Shown: positions 21,380 through 32,060, numbered from the stretch's first letter. The stretch is 64,000 nt of DNA from Serripes groenlandicus (GCA_031761405.1 JASEVX010000131.1:372001-436000), one strand, 5' to 3'. Made by a program: numbers and translations. The notes: generated by a model not told the origin, from the sequence alone.

Positions 21380-21453
21380 CATGTTATCTTCAAACACCTT
21401 GGCATACACTCCCATGCCAATATCTTTTAACAATTCAGAAATTGTCTTCATTC
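21380..21453 (-). CDS. SAM-domain-like internal exon
   Basis: An acceptor (TTTTTCTTGCAG) and a GTATGT donor bound 74 bp encoding MKTISELLKDIGMGVYAKVF plus EDNM, ending in phase 0. The pattern I-x-E-x-L-x-x-I-G-x-x-x-Y-A-x-x-F-x-x-N matches the first helices of a sterile alpha motif, and an intron at this point of a SAM domain is common. SAM domains mediate protein-protein contacts. The following SAM exon (IDGxxLLxLT) was not found: the next 1 kb on this strand holds the transposase remnant. Probable exon of the minus-strand gene into which the transposon inserted. Confidence 0.5.
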
Positions 21454-21852
21454 CTGCAAGAAAAACATGAATAAGACCGTGTACAATCATAATCACATTC
21501 ATTAAATTGTAAGCTTTTGCTCAGCAAACTAAATTCACAAACCTCAAACAATTCCTAACCTAATAAGCTTTTCAATTAATCTGCAAGGTCAAGCAGATGC
21601 AATTTATAGTTTGTTAAACTACCTCTACATTGTAAATGTAATGCTTCGAATTCTTATTATATTCCTTTGGAAACACTGTTTACTTTCACCTTCCGGCTAA
21701 CTGTATTTTGCGGAACGGAACAAGTAATGGCGCATCAGACAGGAAGCTGCGGTTTAATAAAAAACTGTTATATCTGGTTCAGGAGATGCATACTGTTATA
21801 AGCTGTCTGGATGACAGATAACACACAAAATTACGAGGTACAACAGGTGGTC

Positions 21853-21893
21853 ACAAAAGCTCACTTTGTGCTCAGGTGAGCAAAAAATAGCAA
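21853..21893 (-). repeat. Solitary Helentron-like 5' terminus
   Basis: AAAAGCTCACTTTG and GCTCAGGTGAGCAAAAAA match, in reverse, the TTTTTAGCTCACCTGAGC ends of the elements at 24.73 and 52.62 kb. No body remains. Confidence 0.5.
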
Positions 21894-22024
21894 TTTATTA
21901 TTTTCCAACAATGGTTTATTAATTAATCTTTTTGCCAATATTTGCTTGCCCACTAACAAGACATTACCGGGTCCTTACAGTGTTTTGACTAGATATTTAA
22001 TGTTACATGTAATCAATATCATAC

Positions 22025-22086
22025 CTTGGTGTCGGTATTGAACCTTTTGATGTGTCAGGCTCAGCCATCACAAAGTGTAAAAGGTC
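22025..22086 (-). CDS. Putative exon with possible start codon (MAEPDTSKGS)
   Basis: The acceptor CTTCATTTCAG and the donor GTATGA flank DLLHFVMAEPDTSKGSIPTP. Only one frame is open. The Met within it could be a start codon, or the exon could be internal. It ends with two leftover bases, which does not join the SAM-like exon in frame, so an exon may be missing between them. It lies just downstream, on this strand, of the GAYGTAAC array. Confidence 0.4.
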
Positions 22087-22380
22087 CTGAAATGAAGAGA
22101 AAATGTTCAGTTTGATATTGTCATTATTAGGCAGGAATTTGATTCATTTTCAACACTGTTTCGGTATCAGTTTACATAATATTTATATGAACTTAATTTT
22201 CAGTTGTTAAACTTTTTGATTCGATGTTACTTCTCAAAGTTAAATTTTGAATTTAAATATTGTTTACATTCATACATTGCTTTTACAATCATTAAATAAA
22301 CTTTCTAAATTTCAAGATAATGAGATTCTAAATTGAACCTTGAATAATTAATTAGATACAAGATCACATGAAACTACAAA

Positions 22381-24460
22381 GATGTAACATGGACTCATTT
22401 TTCTGGGTCCAAGTTACATCTCTTAAAGATACAGAAAATAGTACAAAAACTCAATAAATAATGGACAGATTTTATTACCAAATACTCATGGTTTAAATCC
22501 TCGATTCCACAAACATTTTACAATCATGGTCTTCTAATACATTTTTTAAGAATTTCAGTTTGTTATCAGAGAAGTAACATAGACTCAAAAAGTTGTGCAT
22601 GGTAGTAACAAAGACACAAGTGTCATTGTTACTACTGAAAGAGTTCAAGAAATGAGCCAATACAAATTGTTTTCTTTTGAAACCTCTGGATTTCACTTAC
22701 ATTTGTGCACATCTTATTGATATATATCCCATTATGTATAAAAGAATGAAGGTGTTTCTCAATTTATAATGTGAGATGTAACATTGACTCAATTACTTAC
22801 AATTTTCGTAACAGAGACACAAGTACAAGTGTCAATGTTATCTCTTAAGGTGCTTAGGACATTGAAACACATTGACTGCTTTTTCTTAGGATGAACAGAT
22901 TAAAATAGAAGATTTATGAACATTCTTAACTCTTAGTAAATTGGTTAAGGTATATTCATTGCAAATATCAAAGAATGTCATGAGACGTAACAAAGACTCG
23001 AATAATTATTCTTCGAATTAACTGAGACACCAAAACTGGTGTCCCTGTTATCTCTTAATCCATTAAAGCTATTGAACAAAATTATTTGTGTATTCTAGCA
23101 TACATAGACATTTCTAAACTGCTCTTCATTTCCTTGATAAAAAATGGAATGAAAACAATTCACTCAATTATACACCAATATGAATATCATGGCTGTCAGA
23201 GCATCAGATGTAACATTGACTACCAAGTCTTTCACCTCACAAGTAACATGGACACAATGTTTGGCATCTTGTTACATCTGTGAGTGCAAAAAATGAATGC
23301 ACTGAAAGGAATGGTCATTCATTGCAAGGGAATGAAAATGAGCAGCTTTTAAACACTGCTAAATGTAATGCAATTGTATAATGTACAGGCCAACAAGTTA
23401 CAATAGAGCAGAAAACACATTTACATTGTAGATGTAACATAGACACCTCACAATATATCAAACTGTAACAAAGACACCAAGATTTACTTCAAAGTTACAT
23501 CTTGAAACCTTATCATCATATGCTTAAATGCTACACATAAAATGCAACAATATAACCACATAAATCATGAATCTGTCAAATACACCATTTGAAGTTACAT
23601 TGTTTATGAATTAATAAAGAAGTCAGAAATTATCCAAAGAAAACGTTTCAGATGTAAACTGGACACAACTGAATGTGTTCAATTTTTGGGGTCAAAGTTA
23701 CGCCTTGTAAAAAAATACCTAATTTTCACTAAACAACTTGGGTAATAAGCCAATGTTGGTTTCAATTCCACGTGTTGCAACGATAAAAATACACTGAAAT
23801 AAAGCGTTGTCGAAATGGAATCAAAATAGTGACCATCAAGTCGAATATAAGCAGGTTTTACATACGAGCCCTTTGCAACAACGTAGTGAGTGTGCAATAT
23901 TTATCCATTTAAATTTGTGTTTGTTATGGCACCGTTTCTTCCGCTAAATTCATGTTAAGAGTTGAATAATCTGTACTATCTTTATCATTTTCCGTCTGCA
24001 ACATAGTTTTAACGTTTATAAAAAGTCATTAAACTGGGCAATTTACCTCTATTCAGACGTAACACTTGTCAATAGGCTCCACGTCCAAGTCTACCACGAT
24101 TTTCATTTCACAATAACAAATGTCACGATTTTGTGTACTACGTCATCGATTCGGGCGGAGAAAAGCATTTCCGGCGTGTTTGTTTGGTGGAACACGACAA
24201 TAAGCGAATCAAAGTGTTGCGGATTGGTTTAAAATTTCGAGACGTAACGATATGAGACACGAATTTAGCTCCTTGACAAACTTCGGAAAATTAAGTTCCC
24301 TCTTTCAAAGCAGTTCTGTCATTTTTATAGTGGCGTCTGAGTTTCTGTATAAGACGTCAAAACTGTACAGAGATTAACGCACAGAACATTGACAGTAATT
24401 AATAGTGGATGTATTTCTAGACGTAACGAATTTGACACAAACTGTTACGTCTCAAATATA
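22381..24460. repeat. Diverged array of GAYGTAAC palindromic units, about 200 bp period
   Basis: Units begin near 22381, 22571, 22775, 22984, 23208, 23431, 23651, 24056, 24241 and 24420, with spacings of 179-224 bp and one double gap of 405. A typical unit has GATGTAACATNGACTC, then GTAACAAAGACAC, then the inverted AAGTTACATCTC, all within about 70-80 bp, followed by 120-150 bp of unrelated AT-rich DNA. Some units keep GACGTAAC where others have GATGTAAC, as expected from CpG decay. A stray copy at about 26219 lies beyond the element at 24.73-26.17 kb, so that element may have interrupted the array. No ORF explains it. Confidence 0.7.
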
Positions 24461-24728
24461 ACAAGTATTATTCAATATAAATACTTCTGCAATGTATTTT
24501 AATCTCAGAATATCAGTCCTGATTACTGATAACATATAAATATATCGACATATGTATACTTTTAGCAAAATATCTGGCAATATTTATGAACTATTCGATC
24601 CCTAATTGACCCCTCTATTTTTTTTATAAAAAAAATGTCAAACTTAACGCCATTTCATGACCAGAAAGGAATTAACTTGACAATTCTAAAAACATATTTT
24701 GTTTCATATCTGTCCTTGTGTCATCCCT

Positions 24729-26170
24729 TTTTAGCTCACCTGAGCTTTGCTCAAGGTGAGTTATTGTGATCGCCTTTTGTCCGGCGTCCGTCGTGCGTCG
24801 TGCGTCGTGCGTCGTGCGTCGTGCGTCAACTTCTTCTCCTCAGTAACCAGTGGGTCAATTTGGATGAAACTTCACAGAAAGCATCCTCTCAATGACCTCA
24901 CCAGAATTCCTTCAAATTTTTGGGATCCATGCAAAATTCTGGTTTCCATGGCAACGAAACTGAAAAAACTTCAAAATTCTTCTTCTCCCAAACTGGTTGG
25001 CAGATTTTCAAATAATTTTGTAGAAATGTTCCTTAGATGACCCTCTATCAGATTCCTTCAAGCCATGTTGATTGGTCGAAAAACATGGCCGCCAGGGGGG
25101 GCGGGGCTATTTTGCCTTATATGGCTATAGTGAAAACTTAAAAAATCTTCTCCTCCGAAAGTGTCAGGCCGATTTTCAAATAATTTTGTAGAAATGTTCC
25201 TTGGGTGACCCTCTATCAGATTCCTTCAAGCCATGTTGATTGGTCGAAAAACATGGCCGCCAGGGCGGGGCTATTTTGCCTTATATGGCTATAGTGCAAA
25301 CTTAAAAAATCTTCTCCTCCAAAAGTGTCAGGCCGATTTTCAAATAATTTTTTAGAAATGTTCCTTGGGTGACCCTCTATCAGATTCCTTCAAGCCATGT
25401 TGATTGGTCAAAAAACATGGCCGCCAGGGGGCGGGGCTATTTTGCCTTTTATGGCTATAGTGAACACTTAAAAAATCTTCTCCTCCATAAGTGTCGGGCC
25501 GATTTTTAAATAATTTTGTAGAAATGTTCCTTGGGTGACCCTCTATCAGATTCCTGCAAGCCATGTTGATTGGTCGAAAAACTTGGCTGCCAGGGGGCGG
25601 GGCTATTTTGCCTTATATGGCCAAAGTGAAAACTTAAAACATCTTCTCCTCCGAAAGTGTGTGGCTGATTTTCAAATAATTTTGTAAAAACGTTCCTTGG
25701 ATGACCCTCTATCAGATTCCTTCAAGCCATGTTGATTGGTCGAAAAACATGGCCGCCAGGGGGGCGGGGCTATTTTGCCTTATATGGCTATAGTGAAAAC
25801 TTAAAAAATCTTCTTCTCCGAAAGTGTCAGACCGATTTTCAAATAATTTTGTAGAAATGTTCCTTGGATGACCCACTTTCAGATTTCTTCAAGCCATATT
25901 GATTGGTAAAAAAACATGGCCGCCAGTGGGCAGGGCTATTTTGCCTTATATGGCTATAGTGAAAACTTAAAACATCTTCTCCTCCAAAAGTGTCTGGCCG
26001 ATTTTCAAATAATTTTGTAGAAATGTTCCTAGGGTGACCCTCTATCAGATTCCTTCAATCCAAGTTGATTGGTCAGAAACTATGGCTGCCAGGGGGCGGG
26101 GCTTATATAGCTAAAGTGAAAAAAAAATATTAGGTGAGCGATTCTAGGGCCATCATGGCCCTCTTGTTTT
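24729..26170 (+). mobile_element. Helentron-like non-autonomous element with about 167 bp tandem core
   Basis: The 5' end TTTTTAGCTCACCTGAGCTT (hairpin with CAAGGTGAG) is followed by CGTCGTGCGTCGTGCGTCG. Then come about seven copies of a 167 bp unit (AATGTTCCTTGGGTGACCC at 25.19, 25.36, 25.53 kb and similar). The 3' end is an AGGGCCATCATGGCCCT hairpin plus CTTGTTTT. A core fragment also occurs at 59.50-59.61 kb. Short ORFs here are repeat artefacts. Confidence 0.85.
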
Positions 26171-26498
26171 AAAGAAGTTACAATATCAAGAAAAAAAATC
26201 ATTGAAATTGGAGAAAAAGGCCTTTATTTGAGATGTAACAGGAATTCCTTGACGACAAATTCTGGATCATATACACGAATGTCGACAAAATATCAAATTA
26301 CCTAAGCCATTGATATGGCTCACGTGAGTTAACGTTTGTGTTTAAAGTTTCTCAGAAATAATCTAACGTTATAAGACGTTTGTGATATGTATATATACAT
26401 AATCAGAAATTCAATGTCTAGATTTCGAGAGTTGACTATACATGGAAAATAATGTTTTGAAGTAGGCATTCCTTCTAATTTTAATATTTATATTTTAG

Positions 26499-26699
26499 GC
26501 TAAGATTGAGAACCTGAAAGTAGAAAAAACAACGGAAGAAGAACAAAAGAGGGCGTTGATAGATTATATCAGATTGCTTAAAGAAGAAAACAATCAAGTT
26601 GATAAACTGAAGACAGAAAATGACCATAAAACAATATACATTCATTCATTCTCTTCAAACAATATTTTTAATAAATGCCGAAATTCAGAACAATTTTAA
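26499..26699 (+). CDS. Coiled-coil exon, partial
   Basis: The acceptor TTTATATTTTAG precedes 67 open codons starting AKIENLKVEKTTEEEQKRAL, then IDYIRLLKEENNQVDKLKTE. Leu, Ile and Val recur at heptad spacing over about 45 residues with abundant Glu/Lys, the signature of a coiled coil, possibly a dimerisation helix. From about 26645 the sequence becomes a repeat that is duplicated at 28.03 kb and 29.25 kb, so the C-terminal residues are probably not native and the true exon end is unclear. It could belong with N-terminal exons like the one at 3252, but that is speculation. Confidence 0.45.
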   Translation, partial: AKIENLKVEKTTEEEQKRALIDYIRLLKEENNQVDKLKTENDHKTIYIHSFSSNNIFNKCRNSEQF

Positions 26700-26823
26700 A
26701 CAATATGCTGTCGTTTAAAGTGACGTCACACTGGAGTGACGATACGTGCTGTGAGTCGGCTATTTATATAACTAGTTACATATACTATTTATGTCACTGC
26801 TTTATGGCACTCCTGGAGTGCAA
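26645..26823. repeat. Segment duplicated at 28025-28052 plus 29249-29372
   Basis: AAACAATATTTTTAATAAAT, ACAATATGCTGTC, AAAGTGACGTCACA, AACTAGTTACATAT and TATGTCACTGCTTTATG recur in the same order at the second locus, where a Helentron-like element splits the copy. TGACGTCA in both copies is a full CRE. Confidence 0.75.
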
Positions 26824-27843
26824 GTTATGTGATAAATAGAGGATCTTACATGAGTGCTTATTTGATATTGTTTTTATGAAACGAGTCGACTGAAACAATA
26901 TGACGCGAGGCTTTGCCGAGCGTCATATTCGTTTCAGTCGACGAGTTTCATAACAAGAGGCCCATGAGGGCCTATGCTCTACTGGTATGGTTCTTTGGTC
27001 ATTTTCAATCCAGAGCATGTATGTATGGTGAAGCTCGGATAGTAAATGGAGGCTCTTTTGTGTTCACAAGCTGTATTATAGCAATTTTTACAATTTCATG
27101 GGCCATAATCCAGTCTTGCATGGGCGGATCAGGCTGATTTTCAAAAGGAACCAAGCTCTCATCAATATTTAACTACTATCTAAGTTTGGTGAAGATCAGA
27201 TAGTAAATGGAGCCTCTATTGTGTTCACATGCTCAATTATAGCAATTTGGACCATTTCAAGGGCCATAATCCAGTCTTGCATAGGCGGATCTGGCTGGTT
27301 TACGAAAGGAACTGAGCTCTCATGGATATCTAACTACTGTATAAGTTTGGTTGAGATACAATCAAAAGTGAAGACTGTATCGTGTTAACAAGCTCTTTTA
27401 TAGCAATTTTGACCATTTCAAGGGCCATAATCCAGTCATGCATGGGCGGATCTAGCTAGTTTTCGAAAGGAACCGAGCTCTTATGGATATCTAACTACTG
27501 TATAAGTTTGGTTGAGATACAATCAAAAAAGAAGACTATTGTGTTAACAAGCTCTTTTATAGCAATTTTGACCATTTCAAGGGCCATAATCCAGTCATGC
27601 ATGGGCAGATCTGGCTGGTTTTTGAAAGGAACCGTGCTCTTATGGATATCTGACTACTGTATAAGTTTGGTTGAAATACAATCAAAAGTGAAGACTGTAT
27701 CGTGTTAACAAGAAATTGTTTACGGACGGACGCACGCACGCACGGACGACGGACAAATCGCCACGACATAAGCCCTTCTGAACAAAAACCTTCAAAGACA
27801 ATATCTAATAAGCACGAATGTAAGATTCTATTTATCACATAAC
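26824..27843. mobile_element. MITE with about 45 bp TIRs, split by a nested element
   Basis: The left end GTTATGTGATAAATAGAG...TGAGTGCTTATTTGATATTG is matched by the inverted right end CAATATCTAATAAGCAC...TCTATTTATCACATAAC. Inside the left half is a strong palindrome (GAGTCGACTGAAAC...GTTTCAGTCGACGAG) around 26880-26950. The element at 26952-27786 lies within it and is therefore younger. Confidence 0.75.
26952..27786 (-). mobile_element. Helentron-like element, reverse copy of the 14.84 kb family
   Basis: Starts with AACAAGAGGCCCATGAGGGC (reverse of the hairpin plus CTTGTT end), has about five reverse copies of the 160 bp core, a GGACGGACGCACGCACG stretch, and CCACGACATAAGCCCTTCTG. The first bases of the 5' hairpin are deleted. 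Confidence 0.8.
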
Positions 27844-28050
27844 ACCATAAAAAGATTGTTTTCAATTTTTAAATCGATCTTTCTTCGTCCTCATATAAAC
27901 AGTGACCGAAGTTTACCCCGAAGTTCTAATGCATACGTCCACTGTAAAATGTAGTCCCTATCAACAACCTTTTGATTTTTATACAAAATTAGCAACAATG
28001 CTCTTATTACGTTTCATTTATCGAAATTTATTCTCTTTAAACAATATTTT

Positions 28051-29249
28051 TAACAAGTAACTGGAGGATTGCAAGCAATACCATAGTCCCCTACCGGTTT
28101 GCACTTTTGAGTCTGTTTCTGTTGTCATAGCAACCCAATGTTTAGGTATATCAAGACAATAAAGTATGAAAATAAAGAAAGGGAAATAACTCAAAAATTA
28201 GGGAAGCAAGAGTTATGGTTCATGTGCACTGCACTCCCCCTTGATACGATAAATTCATGTGTGAAATTTCATAGCCATAGCTAGTATAGTTATGGAGATA
28301 TGCTCCGGACAAAAATCAAGTATGAAAATAAAGAAAGGGAAATAACTCAAAAATTAGGCAAGCAAGAGTTATGGTTCATGTCCACTGCACTCCCCCTTGA
28401 TACGATGTATTCATGTGTGAAATTTCATAGCCATAGCTAGTATAGTTATGGAGATATGCTCCGGACAAAAATCAAGTATGAAAATAAAGAAAGGGAAATA
28501 ACTCAAAAATTAGGCAAGCAAGAGTTATGGTTCATGTCCACTGCACTCCCCCTTGATGAGATGCATCCATGTGTGAAATTTCATAACCATAGCTAGTACA
28601 GTTTTGGAGATATGCTCCGGACAAAAATCAAGTATGAAAATAAAGAAAGGGAAATAACTCAAAAATTAGGGAAGCAAGAGTTATGGTTCATATGCACTGC
28701 ACTCCGCATTGATGAGATGTATCCACATATGGAATTTCATAGCCATAGCTAGTACAGTTTTGGAGATATGCTCCGGACAAAAATAGCTAGTATAGTTATG
28801 GAGATATGCTCCGGACAAAAATCAAGTATGAAAATAAAGAAAGGGAAATAACTCAAAAATTAGGCAAGCAAGAGTTATGGTTCATGTCCACTGCACTCCC
28901 CCTTGATGAGATGCATCCATGTGTGAAATTTCATAACCATAGCTAGTACAGTTTTGGAGATATGCTCCGGACAAAAATCAAGTATGAAAATAAAGAAAGG
29001 GAAATAACTCAAAAATTAGGGAAGCAAGAGTTATGGTTCATATGCACTGCACTCCGCATTGATGAGATGTATCCACATATGGAATTTCATAGCCATAGCT
29101 AGTACAGTTTTGGAGATATGCTCCGGACAAAAATTTGCCGGACTGACTGACTGACGGACTGACGGACTGACGGACTGACGGACTGACGGACTGACTGACG
29201 GACGGAGTGCAAACCTAATAGTCCCCTTCGGCACGCCGGTAGGGGACTA
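28051..29249 (-). mobile_element. Helentron-like element with about 157 bp core and ACTG/ACGG microsatellite
   Basis: Six or more copies of a 157 bp unit (AAGTATGAAAATAAAGAAAG at 28.32, 28.47, 28.63, 28.82 and 28.98 kb) are followed by GACTGACGG repeats (29138-29210) and a TAGTCCCC/GGGGACTA stem with GGCACGCCGG. Comparison with the unsplit paralogue at 26.66 kb fixes the insert precisely, with at most a 2 bp AA overlap at the joint. Around 28.78 kb part of a unit is repeated, a sign of unequal exchange. Confidence 0.85.
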
Positions 29250-29369
29250 AATAAATGCCGAAATTTCAGAACAATTGTAAACAATATGCTGTCATTGAAA
29301 GTGACGTCACAGTGGCTATTTATGTAACTAGTTACATATGATATTTATGTCACTGCTTTATGTCACTCC

Positions 29370-29621
29370 TGGACAGCGTTTCATCACATTTTTGCGATGC
29401 GATAACAGAAAATCGCATCTCGCAGAAATTGCGACCTACTTTGCGACCTGTCGCAGTTACCGTTTCATCAAACAAATCGCAACTTTTGCTACAAAATCGC
29501 AAAGACGTCGAACCGATTCTCACGAACAAGTAAATATTATGTGACCGCTGGATGACGTAACGCGCACCTGCTAAGTTCGCTCCAACTGTCAAAAGTGACA
29601 GCAGACGTACAGTAGGATACA
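29370..29621 (+). repeat. Subterminal repeats, probable DNA-transposon end or promoter
   Basis: GCGTTTCATCACA and CCGTTTCATCAAAC, plus many TCGCA, GCGAC and AATCGC words on both strands, are packed into 160 bp directly upstream of the Myb/SANT exon. Dense subterminal inverted words before a Myb-like ORF are typical of PIF/Harbinger elements. The opposite end was not found. Confidence 0.45.
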
Positions 29622-29773
29622 ATGTCAGAAAAACGCAAGACCAACTGGAGCTTCAGAGAACTGGAGGAATTAGTTTGCGGAATGGAAACACACCATTCCG
29701 TACTTTCCTCCAGGTTCTCCCAAGATGTAACTTCACAGGAGAAAAACCGGTGCATGGAGGAGATTGTTTTATC
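29622..29773 (+). CDS. Myb/SANT-like DNA-binding domain, first exon
   Basis: An ATG at 29622 opens MSEKRKTNWSFRELEELVCG, continuing to QEKNRCMEEIVLS, and runs exactly into a GTAAGT donor at 29774. The spacing of W, ELEELV, the helix with SRF, and KNRCMEEI fits the Myb/SANT-like (Myb_DNA-bind_5 type) trihelix: about the first two helices, with the third expected in the next exon. Such domains occur in PIF/Harbinger accessory proteins and NAIF1-like host genes. The upstream subterminal repeats favour the transposon reading. No second exon was identified downstream to 31 kb. Confidence 0.6.
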
Positions 29774-30119
29774 GTAAGTAAACATTTGACGACGGTCGTC
29801 ATTATTGGAAACATTCATCTGCCTTCAAATACCCATTCGTCCTAATGACTTTCATCTGTATGTGTTTTCTACTTCATATATGAAGCATTGTTAATTTGAG
29901 AAATGAAAGTATCCTAGTAGGTCGTACTTTACAAAACAGTTAAAAGATATGACAACGTAGATCTACAGACGTTTTCACTGGAACTGATAGTTTACATTTT
30001 GACACTCCAAACTTTCAAAATCATGGGTCCCCATCAATATTCAAGGGTAAAGGACTCGGCCTCGGGACTCGCAGGTAAAAAAAATAATCAATGATGAAGT
30101 GAAATTTTTCGATGTTACT

Positions 30120-30460
30120 TTTTTATGGCATGTAATCGGTTGCAATATTGTATCTTTCAAATATATGTTCTATAGTTATATATTTATTCAATAGTGTAAT
30201 ATATTTGTTGTATAATCAAATAATTATTGTATGTTACAAAATATTTGTTTAATACTTATAAATATTTGTTCAATAATTTTATATATTTGTTCAATAATTT
30301 TATAAATTGATTCAATGAAGATATATTTTTATTGTAAAAAGAGATATATTTATATTCAATGTTTTGATATATTTGTTCTATCAGACAATATGTTTGTGCA
30401 AAAATCATAGGCCTATATATTTATGCGATGTCATACTGAAATATTTGTTCTATAATTTGC
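30120..30460. repeat. Degenerate AT-rich minisatellite
   Basis: Irregular repeats of ATATTTGTTCAATA, about 30-40 bp apart. Low complexity; no coding signal. Confidence 0.6.
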
Positions 30461-30564
30461 ATTATGGGAAAATTAATATTTTGTTACGATGGATTTCATT
30501 GGTCGACATCAAACGAAAATGGCGGCGGCAAGGTAAGGCATGGTTTAACCTGGTCAACATGCTC

Positions 30565-30639
30565 TATTTTTCTGTCACCTTCCATAGCATGGTAGGCACA
30601 TAGGGATTACTTTTTTGTTTGTCCGGCGTCGGTCCGTCC

Positions 30640-30682
<43 letters not shown>

Positions 30683-30766
30683 CGTCCGTCACACTTTTTC
30701 GTCACACTTTCAATGAGCAGGTGCAGGTGAAACACGTGCTCCGCGGAGCACTCCATTCTTGTTTGT
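30565..30766 (+). mobile_element. Short Helentron-like element with GTCT/GTCC microsatellite
   Basis: Starts near CTGTCACCTT..TAGCATGGTAGGCAC and has TTTGTCCGGCGTC with about twelve GTCT/GTCC tetramers. It ends GTGCTCCGCGGAGCACTCC (a palindrome) plus TTCTTGTTT. A longer relative lies in reverse at 59633-59912. Confidence 0.7.
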
Positions 30767-31469
30767 TTGTGCTGATGTGGTTATTTGATTAAGATACAAT
30801 GTAAGTACAGCGCTATTGGTGAAGTTATTTTCATTGTGATTAGCTTACTGGTAGCGAATTCAACTGGGGACAATTTACAAGCCAACAATTTTTCTCTTCG
30901 CCCCATTTCCACACCGGGCTCGGGTTCGAGTAAAGTAACTTGTAATGCTGTATTGACATTTGACCAGCGATATGGTATCCTGAGAATTAGGTCAGTCGGT
31001 TTTTAGTGCTGGTGTAATATTTTAAGCAGAATATATATTTATACCTGTAAGATTTACAAAATTTGTTTCCCTTGGTTAGATTTAATAACTCGTGGCGAAT
31101 TAATTAGATGTTTAGAAGATGTCAATGGTCCTATCCCCATTATTATGTTTGCCATGTCTACCTTAGAAACCATGTTTCTATTCACCTATTGAGCCAACTG
31201 TAGGCCAATGGCACAGGATGACTGAGGTAAACGGTTTCAGTTATCATTACTGTCCGGTCCAGATCTTCTAAAGACCATGCAGAAAGTGATATATTAATAG
31301 GCAAAGCCTAGGTTGTGTAAAAGCAAGAACAATTAATTAAGCATTGTCAGTCTCCCAACAAGAAACAAATTAATAGGCAAATTGTAGAAAGTTACAAAAC
31401 ATATTGAAAAAAAAACGAAACTTATCGTTTAATTTGTACATGTTTTATTTTTTATTAGGTCAGGATTGT
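30767..31469. other. No supported gene
   Basis: A 73-codon plus frame (30785-31006) begins with a hydrophobic stretch (GEVIFIVISLLVANSTG) but has no splice support and no recognisable domain. Otherwise plain AT-rich DNA. Confidence 0.3.
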
Positions 31470-31470
31470 A

Positions 31471-31500
31471 ACAAGAGTCGCCTAAAGGCGATTATTTAAT
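31471..31500 (-). repeat. Helentron-like 3' terminus with TCGCC hairpin
   Basis: AACAAGAGTCGCCTAAAGGC followed by GATTATTT is a reverse terminal hairpin (TCGCC/GGCGA) next to the AACAAG end. Further GGCGATTATTT words to 31550 belong to the same remnant. Confidence 0.55.
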
Positions 31501-31602
31501 GAAGACGGCGATTATTTTGTTAATTTGGCGACGTAAAATGGCGATTATTTTATTTTGCAACTCAGGATAAAAAAAAAATCGTCTGCTAATCGCGTGTGAT
31601 AG

Positions 31603-31626
31603 CTTCATTGACACGTGTCAATGAAG
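31603..31626. promoter_or_regulatory. 24-bp perfect palindrome centred on an E-box
   Basis: CTTCATTGACAC is followed directly by its exact reverse complement, giving a central CACGTG. It could bind a bHLH dimer, or be a MITE remnant. Confidence 0.4.
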
Positions 31627-31689
31627 AGTGAACGACCTTGTTTATCTCAAGTATCATACCCCATTGTTAATTACAAGATTGATGGACGC

Positions 31690-32060
31690 GGGTCATCGCC
31701 TTATCAGCTCCTGAGTCATAAGTCGGCAATGGCACACGCTTTTTCCGTGTGCTGTTGCAATGGTCTCGCGGACTGAGCTGTCTGGTGGATGGAGTTTGCT
31801 ACATGGGGGTACCCGTCTGCGCGTGTGCGGCACCCTTCATTTGCGTGACGGGGGGATGGCGATGTCTGGGTCATTTACGAAAGATGTCCTCCCCGTCAGC
31901 TTTTGTTGGGGGTGCGCGCGCGGTCGGGGGCTCGCATGGGCAAGTGTACAGGGAGCATGGCTGCGAAATCCATCAGGCGGCTGGTTGGTGGGACTAGATA
32001 TGACAAAGGAGCCCACTCATAAATAAGCACCAGTGTTGCAATCAAGTCAAAAAAAATTAA
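31690..32060. other. GC-rich island
   Basis: Markedly richer in G and C than its surroundings. GCACACG...CGTGTGC forms a hairpin near 31731-31755. Overlapping frames (31749-31997 and 31760-32026) are open but look non-protein-like. Could be a CpG-rich promoter or a foreign repeat fragment. Confidence 0.35.

Noticed and set aside
21196..21453. SAM-like exon spliced directly into the transposase-like frame
   Set aside because: The only acceptor-like AG at the start of the transposase segment gives an immediate stop in phase 0, and the transposase frame is already coding upstream of it.
24747..25040. 97-codon frame with RRASCVVRRASC repeats
   Set aside because: It is a translation of the CGTCGTGCGTCGTGCG microsatellite and tandem core of a Helentron-like element, not a gene.
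30785..31006. Secreted protein with signal peptide
   Set aside because: The hydrophobic start is suggestive, but there is no promoter, splice or family support, and a donor-like GTAAGT lies just inside the frame.
31749..32026. Overlapping 82- and 88-codon frames in the GC-rich island
   Set aside because: Two frames and the reverse strand are all open, as expected for GC-rich DNA; composition is not protein-like.
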